From Amoebophrya sp. A120 (lineage: Eukaryota; Sar; Dinophyceae; Syndiniales; Amoebophryaceae): a DNA stretch of 64,000 bases. Below the pieces are notes generated by a model. That model was given only the letters and a program-made list of their open reading frames with translations. It was not told the DNA's origin and searched no databases. Both the position numbers and the translations under genes were made by a program. The first letter of the stretch is position 1; each line of letters starts with the position of its first letter. Of the stretch, positions 10,963 to 22,980 are shown in pieces. The stretch lies in assembly GCA_905178155.1 (NCBI GenBank), contig CAJINV010000009.1, forward strand, positions 2,829,373-2,893,372. Reading direction: 5' to 3'.

Positions 10963-13400
10963 ACTTTTTTATTTTTTAAAATACACATAGGCACCAAACT
11001 GCAACACAGACAACTTCAGATCGGAAATGGCATTGATCCAGGCAAGTCGTCATCATCTCATCGCGGTTCCAAATCGTGTTCTGTAGGTTGCGTATTTGTG
11101 TAGTAGACTTATATTGCTAGAAAGCGAAGAGCCACACTTGTCGTCTCGTTTGCAGCGAAATTGTTATGGAATTCCTGGGAGTGCAGTCGCTTACTGCCAT
11201 ACTAAAAAAGACGCGAGGCTCTCCTACCGTATTGAAGACAAAAACGCTGCTAGTCCTAGTGCTGTAGGACTATCAGAAACCACCCAAATAGCTTTTGGCC
11301 CGATAGTCAAATTCTTTCTCCTTTTTCCAAAAAGGAAAACCCAGCGTACTCTAGATCTAATTCCTTGGAATGCTGCTGAAAACCCTCGGTATGTGTCGGC
11401 TACTTGTTCGATTTGCTCCTGCTAAGATTTGCTCCAGCTGCAGATGCGGATGCCCTCTGAAGACATTTTCTGCGGGATTTCCAGCTGGAGATGCCTCTTG
11501 AAGCCATTTCCAGCCGGAGGCCCCGACAAAGAGCATGTCCAGCTGGCGGCCCTCAATCGTGAAGACGAACAGCATGCGAACCGCAAAAGGGGGACGGAGG
11601 CTATAGGTAAAGCATCGAAAAGAGCGCGGCGCCATAGCGTCGAAAAGCATGTTGCTGCCTGCGCATGCGAACCCCGATTGCGGGGTCTCCCTGCCGAATG
11701 AAAAAATGTACTAGGCGTCCCTCAGTGCGCGCGCGAGCCCCAACGGGGGAGGGAGACGGTTGAAAAGGGGCTCCTCCCCCACGATAAAAAAGCAAAAGTA
11801 CGGCGCTAGCGAAAAAATCGCTCGCGAGTGCGCTGGCGAATGATCACAACAGGGGTGGGCGGGGTGGGGGGGATCTCTCCCCCTGGATTAAGAGAGCAGG
11901 CACTGCGCCACCGCGCAAATCGCTCGCGAAAGCGGCTGCGAACCCCAACAGGGGGGGCTGCGGGGGGTCTCCCGCCCCTGGATGCACGGAAGCACCACAC
12001 CCCCGAGAAAAATCGTGTGCAGGTTTACAACTTACAGCATTCGCGCGTTGCGCGGGGCTTCTACTCTTTTCTACGCGTGCGCCCGCGCATCCCAGCAGGG
12101 GGGGGCTGGGGGGAATCTCTGCCCAATCTCGCCCCTCTGCTGGGGTAGCGTTTGTTCACGCGGCCACCTTAAGATGGACCCTAGACTGAACGCAGTTTCT
12201 TTCCGAGATAGGGTAAGCGTGAGCTGCAGTACTACCATACGATGATAGCAGGCCGTGGTCGAGGGAACAACGTCAACGAACTACACGAAAAGGAAAAACA
12301 GATAACTATAGCAGACGGAAGGTACGCCGTGTGTCATTTTCTTTATCTTTTACTCCAAACTTATTATTCATCATCTCAACAACATGTCACTTTTAAACCA
12401 AGGAAGAAGCTCGTCTACTAATACAACTGCTCAAACCTCAAAAATACTCAACAGCAGGAGCGGCGTTTCTGTTCGATAACCGAATAGAAGTAGGCACCAC
12501 GCAGGGGGTTGTGGCATTGTGCGGCATTATGATCATACATCCTACGCTACTCGGGGTCTATCTTCTGTGTGGACGACTTCCTGCACTGGTGACCCAGCCA
12601 CAGAAACAAGTCGCAGGACTTTCCATCATGATCGATTCGAACGCGAACAGGAACACAACGTAAGGCATGAAGAAAGGCCACCATTCGCTGGTTTGGAGAT
12701 CCTGCGCTAGTTTTGGCTTGAGGAGTAGAAAGTAGGAAGACTGCCAACGACTCATCGTTCCCGTCGTGCTGCTGAGCCATAACAAACAGGTGAAACTGAA
12801 GCAAGAGTAAGCTAGTAGCGAACTACAAGCTGTACTGCTGTGCGCCGTGGCCGTGCTGCTGTGCGCCGTCATGACAATACCGCACTGCTTTGAAATTGAC
12901 TGCAAAAGCATTTACTTACTTTCATAACAAGGCACTACCTGGAAAAGCTTCGACATAAGGTGTAGAACCTTCACGACCCGAAACGAAAACATCAAAAGAT
13001 GAACGCAATTTCAATTTAAAAAATAAAAAATCGAAAAAAATACCATAGAAAGCTGAGCGTCCTCGTTTCGTACTCAGCCAACCCCTGCTGGCAGCGCCTT
13101 GTGCGCCTCGAGAAGTAGTAGTAGTAGTACTGTTTCTAATGTCTTGAAATAGAAATCATAACAGTTGTTACAGTAGTAATCTAATATTGCTGCCGTGCTG
13201 TTCACGGCGGCGAAGCTCTCTGAAAGAAGTTTCGCGCAGGCTAAAGCGTAGTATTTATAGCAAAAAAAAGTGAAAAAAAAACATGCGAAAAAACAACTTA
13301 ACAAAAGATTGCTCGGCACTAGATTAGCTGCCAAGGAGGTATGACAGGGACGGTCTATCGTAACCACATGCGAAATAAAAAAAAAAAACAACTTACGAAA
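10963..13400. other. Intergenic region with a degenerate GC repeat (11690-12150) and AT-rich spacer
   Basis: No exon is supported. 11430-11520 holds a short duplication of a CCAGCTGGAG-type motif. 11690-12150 holds about four units sharing GCG(A)ACCCCAACAGGGGG and a TCTC-CCCCTGGA tail. 12300-13400 is AT-rich with homopolymer runs (for example near 13010-13040 and 13375-13390). No TIR pair brackets it. Confidence 0.5.
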
Positions 13401-16400
13401 ACACAAGCTTCCTCGGCACTATATGAGCTGCCCACGCGGGCCAGACACTGCGCTGCGCGAGCCAGAAAAAAGAAAGCGAAAGGCAAGACGCATCAGCCTG
13501 TGGGCTATTGCGTCACAAAATCAATACTGCCCCATCTTCGTGACCGAGCTACAGATCCGCGCGCTTGGTTGCGCCTTTTCAACCAATCGCCGCCCGCCAT
13601 CCTTTCTACGCCGCCGAATCGTCCTCCTGCTATCGACACACACAAACAAGCCACGCGCTAGGCCCAACACCGGGGACCGCCCCAGCCGCTCGACTTTATT
13701 CCGTGTGCGCTGGCGGTAGCGCTCCACTTTCTTGGCCATATTTTTTAGAACGTGCGTGGCGCGCGCAGTCCAGAGCGTTCTTTTCTAGGCAAAAAAGAGA
13801 CGCACTGAGATCGGGGCCGGGCGCAAAGCACGACGGTGCCGACGCCATACAAAATACAGACACAACCTGGCCGAACAACGGAAAAACCCAAGCCGCCCAC
13901 ACCGAGTGCGAGATCGCCCTCACACACCACGAGCACAACCTAGGCAGATAGTCCTCCTCGCCACGACCAACGCGAGACTGCCCGCCACGCAAGTGCCCGC
14001 AACCTCCACGCAACAGATGCGCGGGCAGAGCACGCGAGCTCTCTCGCTCCGAGGAAGGAAACCCCCGGCCCCCCTTCCGGGATTATTCGGAACACCCCCT
14101 GCAGCGAATAGACGCCGGACCCCGGGGCGCCTTCGAATGCTCCCGAAAAAGTCAGACCAGAAGAGTCGGGGCGGCGTGCGTATCTGGTCCGCCATTTTCG
14201 TGACGTTTTGAGAAAAGAAACGAAGCGCAAACGCTTTCGAAGCTTGGCGCGACAATAGCTTCGGGCAATAGACAGGAAAGCCATGCTTGCCGCGAAGCAC
14301 GCCGCGGGGCGCCATTGGTTCTTCCCCAGGACAACGCCTACCCGAGGACCGTGCACGCATGTCGCCACACGAGTCGGGCCTGCCTAGTTTGGGTCTACGT
14401 CTACACAAAGCTTCCAAGGCGACCCAGAAACCCCACACAAGCAGACTCGCGGCGCCGGATGGGGTGCGCTGAGGGCCTGGCACCTCGAACGACACAACGC
14501 CGCCGCCCCTCGCAACAATGGAAGGACGCCGAAGATCGACCAGGGTCCACTACTACTACTACGCACTACCATACACACCACCGCCCTCTTGCGTAATATG
14601 CTGAGGATCGGCTCCCCCTAACTAAGCGCTGGGAGCAGGCGTCTCCTACCACCCTCCCAACCAGACACAAAGCCCACCGCTTCTGGGTGATCTGAAACCC
14701 AGCCGGGGGACAGGAAAGTAGAGAAGGCTGGCCCCAGGCACTGTGCGGCCGCCAGCTTCTTTGCGGGTGCAGCAAGGCGGACAGGAACAATGGCTCCGCC
14801 GAGCTTAATGACCGGCGGGGGGCTTTCTGTGCGCACGTTGCTGCGGCCAGCCTTTGCGCAGGGGGCTGCCCGCTTTTCTTTGTCCGCGTGCTGTCTGCTT
14901 CGCCTCTCGCCCCTCTGTGTCTTTTGTGTCCTGGTCTGTGCTGCTCTTTTCTTTTCTCAGGCTTGGCTCCTTTCGGGCGCAATCTGCTGCCCCCCCTTTC
15001 TTTCTTTTTTCTCTATTGCGGACCCGCGCCGTACCTACGGCCTCGGCGGGCCGGCTTGTTTCTAAGTATCCTGTCAGAAGAGACCGCGCCGGCCACACTA
15101 CACTAGCCATAATCTGCCCGCTGGCCAAAAGGCAACAAACAATACCCCTGCGAGCCGCGCCAGGGCCACCAAGATGAAGCCCCTCGCGGCCGCCTCGAGG
15201 CGCCAGGACGGTTCGAAAGTGCGCGCGGCGCTAATGCTAGCGCAGCCGCATACACGCTTGGAAGCCCGGTAGCGAAGAGCGGGCGACACCCGGGCGGGCA
15301 GCGTTCGCTTTTGCGAAAGACCGCCGGGGGCTTTTGGCAAAGGAAAGAGAGCGAAGGGAGAAAAGAGCCGCGCGGCCATGCATAAAAGAAAGCAGAAGCC
15401 AACGGCACGCCTCGGGGGCGTTTCGCCCGGCCATGTATGAAAGAAGGCCGAAGCAAGTCCCGGAGTGCTCCGCTACGTGTCTCGGGGGCGCCTCGTCTGG
15501 CCTGGGCAGGGCAGGCGTTCAGATAGCCCGCAGGCGCCGTCCGTGGCCCGCTTTGCCGGAAGTGCGACGAAACCACCACAGGGTGGGTGGCGGTTTCTTT
15601 CATGTCGGCAGGCGGCGACGCTTCTGCCCTTATGATTTGCGCGGCCCTAAAAGGAATTTCATTTGGCGAACCCGCCAGAAGCCACAAAACAACCAGCAAA
15701 CACTGGCAAAAGACTGCAGCGCGCCTGCTAGCAAATCCGCCACACGCGTTGCGCCAGAGAGACTACCAAACAAACAACAAGAAGACCCCGCGAACCCATA
15801 AGCCAGAACGCCGAAGCGGATTGGGGGCATGGTGCGCCCAATAAAGCCAAGCCGAAAGAGGCAGCGAGGCTGAAACGACACCGGCCCAGCCTAAAGCGGA
15901 GGGTGCTCCGCCCCGCAATGAATAATATTCCGAAGGCACTGCGCCGACCCGCGGGGAAGCTGCCAACACATGTGGGGGAAGGTCGCGATCGTGATCCCGA
16001 AAGCCTCCCGGAAGGCCCTCAGGACGCAGGGCGCCGCCGACGTACACGCGCCTCACCCGTCCATGCCAGAGCACAGATTGCCCAAGGCCCCGGGTGGGAA
16101 GCTGCACGCCAAGGGCAGCGGGCGGGCGCCGAAACATCTTGGGGAAATCAATCAGCCACTGGCCCGAAACCGGACTCGACAAAAATGTTCGGGGGAGAAA
16201 TACAAACAACAAAACAATGCCGGGCACGCTCCCAAAACCAAGAAAGCGACGGGCTGGCCAAAGGGTGGGCACTGCCGTGGCCCTTATTTGGAAAGGACCA
16301 CCGACACACGCACACGCGCCACAAACGCAAATGAGGGAGAGCCCAGGGCGGCGGCCGGTGGGGTTTCGAAGCTTTCGCGCTATTGAACTGTCACAAGCAT

Positions 16401-19060
16401 GCCAAAACAATCTCGACCCCCCCCAGAGGCGGGCCGGCGCTGGCGTGGACTTTCACCAGAATGGCCGATCGGACGGAGCGGACTGGTAGGAAGTGGCAAG
16501 CCCTGGGCCTGGGGGTCTCACCAAGTTCGTGAACTTGGGCAGGCGCAGGGAGCCCCACTCATGGCATAACCTTCCCCGGGCGAGCGCTCCGCAGCATGCC
16601 CCCCGTAAGTACTCCTCCCCCCAACTTGCGCAGCGCGTGGGCAGCGGCGCCAAAGGTCCCCGGGCTGCTAAAGTGCCCCTGCTTCTAGCGTAGGCGGTTC
16701 AGGTTTTTCCGCTGTTTGATCAAGGTCGATTTCTGATCCAGCATGGGGCACGCTGATTTGGGCATGCCGTGGCTTTCGATTGCATTCGGCCCAAGCGAGC
16801 TCGCTCGCGCCAGGCAGTTGCCCTTCCGCCTAAAAAACGTTTTCTGCATGCTTGGCACACTCGCCAAAAATCCGAGCTACATCTTAAGAAAGCCAACCCG
16901 TGAGGAGCAAAGGCGCGCGGCTCGCTGCGGTTCCCCTCGGCGCTGGCCCTGTCGCGTGAACCTTGGTTGTGCGTTCGTATCTTGCGCGCTTCTTGTTGCA
17001 CCGGCCCCGCTGCTTTCGTATACGCATACCCGACGCCGGCCGCCGGCAAAAGAGAAAGCATCCTGACCAAAACGGTCCCCGCCCCAGAATCGCAATCAGG
17101 TCGAAGACAATGGCCTTCGCAATACGGCAACAACAGACATGCAAACGATGGGCGGCCGATACAGTTTCATGACCTGCGACAGTCCTATTTATTAGGCTGC
17201 ACGGCGGGAGACTTTTCAATGGGCCCTACCTTCGGGGGCCCAACTCGGAGAAGCGTGTAAGCCGCGCCTCCACGTTCCCCTCCCTCTACCGTGGGCGCAC
17301 GCTCTTGCTCGTCCAGCTTTTTCAAAGATGCCATTGCTTCCTCACTACACATGCTAAATGCCAACGCGCCAGCGGGCCTGCGGACGGGATCCGGATTGCC
17401 TGCGTCCACAATGAGATGACCGAAGACCACGCCCAAACCCGCCAAGCCCGGAGGGGCTTCTTTCTGTTGGGCTTTAGGCGACGAAGTTCGCTAGCAGGGC
17501 GGGGCCCGCGCGGCCGCGGCCCTTCTGTCGCGTACGTTTCAGGGCCTACTTAATGCGCCGAAAAACAAAACACAGGATGGCGACGAGGACTCCTGCTGGG
17601 ATGTCGAAGCCCCAGGAGGAGTCGTCTCGGGGTTCTTTCCAAGAACCTCTCCCCGGATTATTCGCGCCCCCGGGGCGGGGCCGCAGCAAGTGAACCCCCT
17701 CCCCGAATCGCTCGGGCCCAAGCCTGCGGCGCAGGGCCGCACAGGGTGGGAGACTCTCTTTGGCGCAAGGCATTCCGGAGGCGCTTTTGGAACCGTCTCG
17801 GGCCCTTCTTTTCAAATCGGGCCCCTTCCTGCACTCGGGGCAGGGCTGGAAAAGCAAGGTGGCCAGATTTGGCGCAAAGGATTGCGGGGCGAGCGGATTT
17901 CGGACCCGCCTCGCCCATGAAGCCTCCCCCCAAATCAGACCAATGCCCCCCGGGGCGAGACCATAGAAGCGAAGGTGGTCAGCTTTGGCGCGGGGAATTC
18001 CCACGCGGATTTTGGGTTACTTCCAGAAACCCTCAGGAGCTTCTCTCCCAAAATCGTGCCACCGACCGCCATCGGAGAAAGGCAGGAGAATGAAGGCGGC
18101 TGGCCTTGGAACAGAGGACTCCTGGGGGAGTTTTGGAGGCCTATCAGGAATCCTCTGCGGCGCCCCCTCCTCAAATCGGGCTCGTGCCCATGGCAAAGCC
18201 AGCGAGCGGGCGCGCAACGCCGACCGGGTGGGCTACTTTGGCGCAGCAGATCTCCTGGGGGATTTGAAAGTCCTCTGCAGAGGGTCCTCCCCCGGTTGCG
18301 CCAGTGGCGATGCCCTCACGGGAACGCAGGCCACAGAAAACGGCCAGCCTCGCCGCAGAGACTTCCGGGGACCCAGACGAGGGCGCGGGCGGCTTTTCCG
18401 GGCCAACAAGTAGAGTGGACGCAAACTACGTGGGGCTCCTGCCACGTTTCGGCAGAGGTGCGGAAGCCTGCGCATTCTTACCGGGCCAACCACTTTGGAA
18501 GCGCGCCGGGCACCTGGCTTGGGGCGGCCCACACTTATTTGGCCGCTTTTGCAGTGCAAACGCGGGGCGGCCGGCGGCGTCGTAGTGGTCAGGAAGCGGA
18601 CCAGGGCCCACGCTTTCTTCGGTGCCGTGCGTTTTTGCTCACCTTCGACACGCACGCCCGCGGGCTGGGGCGCGCGCGTCAGCTTCCTGGAAAATTACTT
18701 CCGGCCCCGCAGGAGCGGCGCCGCCCGTGTTGTGGGTGCTTCGCTTTACCACGATCGGGGCAGGGCGTGGCCCACTAATTCGTGCCCGCGCGGCGCGAAT
18801 CAGCCGCGCTGTTGAAGGGCCGGACGTTTGTCGCACGGCCTGGGCTCCGTTCCGTCTTTACGAAAAACACGCCCGGCCCCCCGTTGCGCATCCATAGCGC
18901 GCGACCATATGCGAATCGTGTCCCCTGCAATGCAGCTTTTTGCCGTTGGTTGCAGCTAAGCCTGGAATGCATGTTTGCTCTTCTAAGTACTGGGGTGCAT
19001 GTTTGCGAAATACTTGGCCAGCAGTCTCCGTCCTTTTGACTCTGTGCTGGAAGCAGTTTC
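13400..19060. repeat. GC-rich block of about 5.6 kb without supported genes
   Basis: Base composition shifts sharply to high GC, with overlapping open frames on both strands and poor codon character. 17740-18260 contains about five diverged units of 115-130 bp marked by GGTGG-CAG-TTTGGCGCA followed by a GGGA-TTTTGG segment. The block resembles the cargo of the enlarged introners, but no introner ends could be found at its borders. It is a candidate heterochromatic or satellite-like island. Confidence 0.55.
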
Positions 19061-19063
19061 CTT

Positions 19064-19906
19064 CTAGATAAGGGCCGCGAGACCCGCAGCCGTCACAAGT
19101 GGCGCCGCAGCCGCAGGAGCCGAAGCAGCGGCACCTTGCACCAAAGCGCCGTAACCAGCCGTACCAGCAGCGGCGCCCCCCACAAGTTTAGCCCCCGCGT
19201 AGGCCGCAGCGCCGACCGCAGCTGTAACCCCAGCGACACCACCAGCGGCAGCTGCAGCTGCAGCTACACCAGCTGTGCCAACCGCACCGGTGGCAATGTA
19301 GGCTGCTGTGTTGTAGTACTCCTGCACCTCGTCTAATGTCTCCAGAAAAACGGCCCGCTGCCGCTTGTTCCTTTCTGTCCATCCCAAATTAGCGGCATTC
19401 GCTTTGCGCACCCGGGTACAGCACTTACACAACGGACCCCCGTATGCTCCACAAATCAAAATGGTGGAGAGTTTGCAGAAGTATAGGTAGCACAGTATGG
19501 CGCAGGAGGGGCACTGCGGGCACCTGTCCTCGCAGGTATCGACGCTACCAAAACCCAGATGAGAACGCGCGGAAGATCCGTCATGCTCCGTATCTTCGCA
19601 AAAACCAGGACACTCTTTTTCGCAGCACTCTAGGCAATTGCAGGTGTTGTAGCGATCGTCATGGCCATCACACTTGCCGCAGCAAGGCAGTTTGGGCAGG
19701 GGGCAGTTCCGGCACCTCTTCGTGTTACACCCAGCGCCGTCACACCTGCAGCAACCGTCTATGGCCCTACAACAGTGATAAGCGCCAAGCGCGCACCCGT
19801 TCTCGCGGAAAAGGTCACAGAAGAGCGCGGGCTCGCAACAGCAGCAAAAGTGACCTTCTGGCACAATATCCAAATCAATCCTGCGGCCGCCGAACTCCTG
19901 TATTGT
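19064..19906 (-). CDS. Cys-rich protein with C-terminal Ala/Gly hydrophobic tail
   Basis: The minus frame runs from an acceptor-like AATACAG at about 19907 to TAG/TAA at 19064, about 280 codons. Residues 10-110 contain more than 30 Cys in CC, CxC and CxxC clusters, typical of metal-binding or disulfide-knot proteins. The last 90 residues are Ala/Gly/Val-rich, long enough for one or more TM helices. There is no ATG near the 5' end, so the first exon lies upstream. It may be joined to the signal-peptide frame at 20551, or it may use its own start downstream of a CTATAAAA box near 20065. Cys spacing recalls the C-terminus of the neighbouring 20659-22980 product. Function unknown. Confidence 0.6.
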   Translation of the reverse strand, partial: TIQEFGGRRIDLDIVPEGHFCCCCEPALFCDLFRENGCALGAYHCCRAIDGCCRCDGAGCNTKRCRNCPLPKLPCCGKCDGHDDRYNTCNCLECCEKECPGFCEDTEHDGSSARSHLGFGSVDTCEDRCPQCPSCAILCYLYFCKLSTILICGAYGGPLCKCCTRVRKANAANLGWTERNKRQRAVFLETLDEVQEYYNTAAYIATGAVGTAGVAAAAAAAGGVAGVTAAVGAAAYAGAKLVGGAAAGTAGYGALVQGAAASAPAAAAPLVTAAGLAALI

Positions 19907-20101
19907 TCACTAGTGTACTACCCATAACGCAGTAGTGCTGACGTTGTAGGACTAAAAAAAGCGCCTTGGGCCTTGTGACATTTTTGCCATTCCTGTCTTT
20001 TGATTTTGTCGCCCCCGTGATGACATTTCGTCGCGCATTTATTTCTTGTGGCGTTTTATAGATTTCGGCGCCGTCTCTATGAAAATCCGGCACACAGAGG
20101 G

Positions 20102-20551
20102 TCATCTGTCACGACACCAAGGGCAGCCTTTGCTTTTGACGTCGTCGCGACGGCTGTCGAAACGATGGCGCTTTATTAAGTACTTGTCGCGCGAGCTCTC
20201 ACCTGCAGGCCTGCTCCGGCCGAGAGCAGCTACAACTGCGGCGCTCGCGGCCCCCGGGTGTGCGCCGGTTTCGTTGCTGCAACAGGAGCTCTGGAACCCA
20301 TCATCTGGGCCACCCGGCGAAGAAGGGCTAGAGCTGTCGCATTGCGGCAGCGAGCTGGAGGGCATTGCGGCTGATGGTTGGTGAAGCGGGCATCTGGTGA
20401 AAAAAAAAAATTGTTGTCGAGATGCGCCTGGAATCCGAAAAAGCTCGCGCGTCTGTGCTTTTGCACTCGCCGTCGACAAGGACAACATAGGCATGCACAA
20501 AAAAAATAGGGCCCAGGCGCATCGCCAAAAATAATTAAATTGCGCACTCAT
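20102..20551 (-). CDS. Signal-peptide-bearing Ser/Pro-rich frame, possibly exon 1 of the Cys-rich gene
   Basis: ATG at 20551 is followed by MSAQFNYFWRCAWALFFLCM and more hydrophobic residues ending in TASA, a good secretion signal. The rest is Ser/Pro/Gly/Ala-rich and ends in an Arg/Lys-rich piece with WCRDR and TGA at 20102. It may be a complete secreted peptide of 149 aa, or it may splice before the stop into the Cys-rich exon downstream. I could not settle the junction. Confidence 0.45.
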   Translation of the reverse strand: MSAQFNYFWRCAWALFFLCMPMLSLSTASAKAQTRELFRIPGASRQQFFFFTRCPLHQPSAAMPSSSLPQCDSSSPSSPGGPDDGFQSSCCSNETGAHPGAASAAVVAALGRSRPAGESSRDKYLIKRHRFDSRRDDVKSKGCPWCRDR

Positions 20552-20658
20552 CACGGCGACAACGGGATCCGAGGACAAAAAAAATGGCACAAGACCCCGG
20601 GGGGAAGGGTTCGGAGAGCGGCCACGCAGGGCCTTGCTCTTTTTCTTTTTTTTCGTTT

Positions 20659-22980
20659 CTAGAACATCAGCACTATCTCGGTATCGGTAGGACAATAGTG
20701 CGCGATATCCTCGTCGGCTATTGGCTTGCCGCGGTGGTTCAACATCAAAACGTTATCCCTCATGTTGTCGGGCTGTTCGCAGCAATTATGGCAGCCATAT
20801 CGCTGGCAGTTGCAGCGCTCGCAGCAGAGCGCTTTTGCCTCTTCCCCCACAACCAAGTCGGAGCGAACCCTCCGGCCGCCTCCCTGTCTGCAATCGCAAC
20901 AGCAACGGCACACATGTTCGCCACCACTGCACGCGCAGCACGTCTCGGAGCAGTTCTTTGCGATGTCAGAGCACACACTGTCACATCCCCGCTGCCGTCG
21001 CAAAACTGTCGCCCCCTTTCCTTCCTCATTCCCACCAAGCGCCACCAGCCTAAAGTCGTTTTTCTGGACATCGGTGCTGGGTTCTCCTCTTACACAGAGG
21101 TCCGCGCGACTGGAACGCAAATAAAAGTATTCTTCCCCGCCGAGAGGATCGCAGACGTTAGTAACCGTCGTCGTTGATGCATCTTGCGGTGCTAGTTGTA
21201 TTACCTTCCGTGGATTGCCGCTTTCGTCTCCTTGGCAAACCCACTGTGGCGATGACGACGGGTCCCGTTCGTCTCTAGCATACCGATCCTTCCTGACAGA
21301 GCGAAATGTCCCGTGGTAGAGGTCACAGAGCTGCGTCTCCACTGTGTCTGTCCCCTTTGCGTATTCCAATTGTCTCATCACTCCCTCGAGCTCGCTGTAT
21401 TCCCGAACAAGATGGATATTACGAAAATAGACAAAGCTCATGAGGTCGGCCACTGTGTAGTACAGGACCTGCCGACGCTGGTCGAGGCCCCACTTCCAGC
21501 GATTCTCCTCCCACCACTTGATCGTGTACTCCGGTAGCTTGGGCTTTCCCCGGAAAACATAGCCAGCATCCCACCAATTTGGTATCGGTGCTCCTTTCCA
21601 CTTGCCCGGCTCGGTGGACACGACCTCGCCCCACGTGTTATGTTCCTCGCCCCACATCAAGGTTCTCCAATCCGGGCCCCACCAGAATTCCATCTCCATG
21701 CTCCAAGTCATATGTGGGACGGCCTGGTGTGATCTAGAGAGAAAGCGTTTTTCCATCACCTCCTTTTTCTCGTATGCTTTCCTTTCCTCCTCGCGAAGTG
21801 CTTCGCGCTGCACCTGCGTGTGTTCAGCGCTAGACGTCTTCTTGGCGAAGGTCGTGCTCGGGTCAAAGGCGGATGTCTCTTTCTGCACGAAAGACGGGGG
21901 CGGGGACGAGGACATCAGTTCCTGTCCGGGTGGTTCCAACAAGGTTCCTGCCGTGCTGTTGCTGCCCCCATGGTACCTCGACCACGCTTGCGCATCGGAT
22001 TTTGCGTCGTAGGGCAATGGCGTCCGCTGCACGGGCGGCGCGGCTGGCGTACGCTGCAGGAACGAGATATCCCTTTCCATTTGTCGACTTGTTTCTACAA
22101 ACGATAAAGATGTGGTGTCCTCGGGGCTTTTGTCAGCTCGTTGTGTTCCGCCCACCTCGCATCGCATGGGATCTTGGTCAGGAGGAAGCTGCGTCGAAAA
22201 GGCATCGGCCGCTGACTCTGTCCCTTGTTTTAGGGCGTCTTGTACTTTTTTAATTTGCTGGTCCAGATCCTCCGGGTTTTCTCCCATGCTATCCGCGATC
22301 AATCCTGAGGTCTTCTTGAGTAAGCTGCTAAAAATTGGACCAGTGAGAACCGCTACTGGGTCTGCCACCAAATTAAAGAGTGGCGCAAAGTTCGGGTACT
22401 TCGCGGGATCTTCCAAGTCGGCGGCTGTTGGAGCAGTCGGCATCGATCTGATGATTTCCGCCAAACCAATACCCCGCTTTTTCTCAGCTCCAGGTTGAAA
22501 ATCGGTGTAGTCCACGCGCACCGGATGGTGGAGACGCAAAAAAGAGTCCAGGCACGCCAGGGCAAACGCGAAAACTTCGGTGGGCGCGGGCTCATCCTCG
22601 CTGCCATTCTTTTTAAACGGTTCGAGCAATTCTTTGGTCCAGGACGGATCACGCTTCAAGGCATCGAAGCCGCGTGTATATTTCGGCGCCTCGCCTTCTC
22701 TGTTTCGGTTCAGCAGCATTGGGCCAATGTCCCGCGCAGCCGCCGGGACGATCAAAGCCGAGCTCTGAACCGTGTGAACGTGAAGCTTGGAGTCAGTCGG
22801 GGTATTCTCTTGTTTGGCTAGTTTGTCAAAAACACTGCTCGCGCCCGCTATCACCGAGTCAAGCATCTTGTTGAAGAACGCTGCCTGGCCCTCAACAACC
22901 TTTTCGAGCTCTGCCTTTTTTGTGTCCCGCACCTCCGAAAAAATGCCTCCGGCTGCGTGACATAACATTGAAAAAGCCAT
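20659..22980 (-). CDS. Large intronless protein, 773 aa, Cys-rich C-terminus
   Basis: A single long minus-strand frame ends in TAG at 20659. The ATG at 22980 is preferred; the frame stays open 28 codons further to a TTG at 23064, but a TATAAAT box lies at about 23055 and would be upstream of this ATG. The N-terminal half is helical. The centre is Gln/Ser/Pro-rich, and residues about 430-540 are unusually Trp-rich (WWGPDWRTLMWGEEH). The C-terminal 110 residues hold CC/CxC/CxxC clusters like the next gene downstream. No introner interrupts its 2.3 kb, in contrast to its neighbours. Family not recognised. Confidence 0.8.
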   Translation of the reverse strand: MAFSMLCHAAGGIFSEVRDTKKAELEKVVEGQAAFFNKMLDSVIAGASSVFDKLAKQENTPTDSKLHVHTVQSSALIVPAAARDIGPMLLNRNREGEAPKYTRGFDALKRDPSWTKELLEPFKKNGSEDEPAPTEVFAFALACLDSFLRLHHPVRVDYTDFQPGAEKKRGIGLAEIIRSMPTAPTAADLEDPAKYPNFAPLFNLVADPVAVLTGPIFSSLLKKTSGLIADSMGENPEDLDQQIKKVQDALKQGTESAADAFSTQLPPDQDPMRCEVGGTQRADKSPEDTTSLSFVETSRQMERDISFLQRTPAAPPVQRTPLPYDAKSDAQAWSRYHGGSNSTAGTLLEPPGQELMSSSPPPSFVQKETSAFDPSTTFAKKTSSAEHTQVQREALREEERKAYEKKEVMEKRFLSRSHQAVPHMTWSMEMEFWWGPDWRTLMWGEEHNTWGEVVSTEPGKWKGAPIPNWWDAGYVFRGKPKLPEYTIKWWEENRWKWGLDQRRQVLYYTVADLMSFVYFRNIHLVREYSELEGVMRQLEYAKGTDTVETQLCDLYHGTFRSVRKDRYARDERDPSSSPQWVCQGDESGNPRKVIQLAPQDASTTTVTNVCDPLGGEEYFYLRSSRADLCVRGEPSTDVQKNDFRLVALGGNEEGKGATVLRRQRGCDSVCSDIAKNCSETCCACSGGEHVCRCCCDCRQGGGRRVRSDLVVGEEAKALCCERCNCQRYGCHNCCEQPDNMRDNVLMLNHRGKPIADEDIAHYCPTDTEIVLMF

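Noticed and set aside
13400-18900. Many long open frames in the GC-rich block
   Set aside because: No splice or introner context, no consistent frame, and both strands are open; composition effect.
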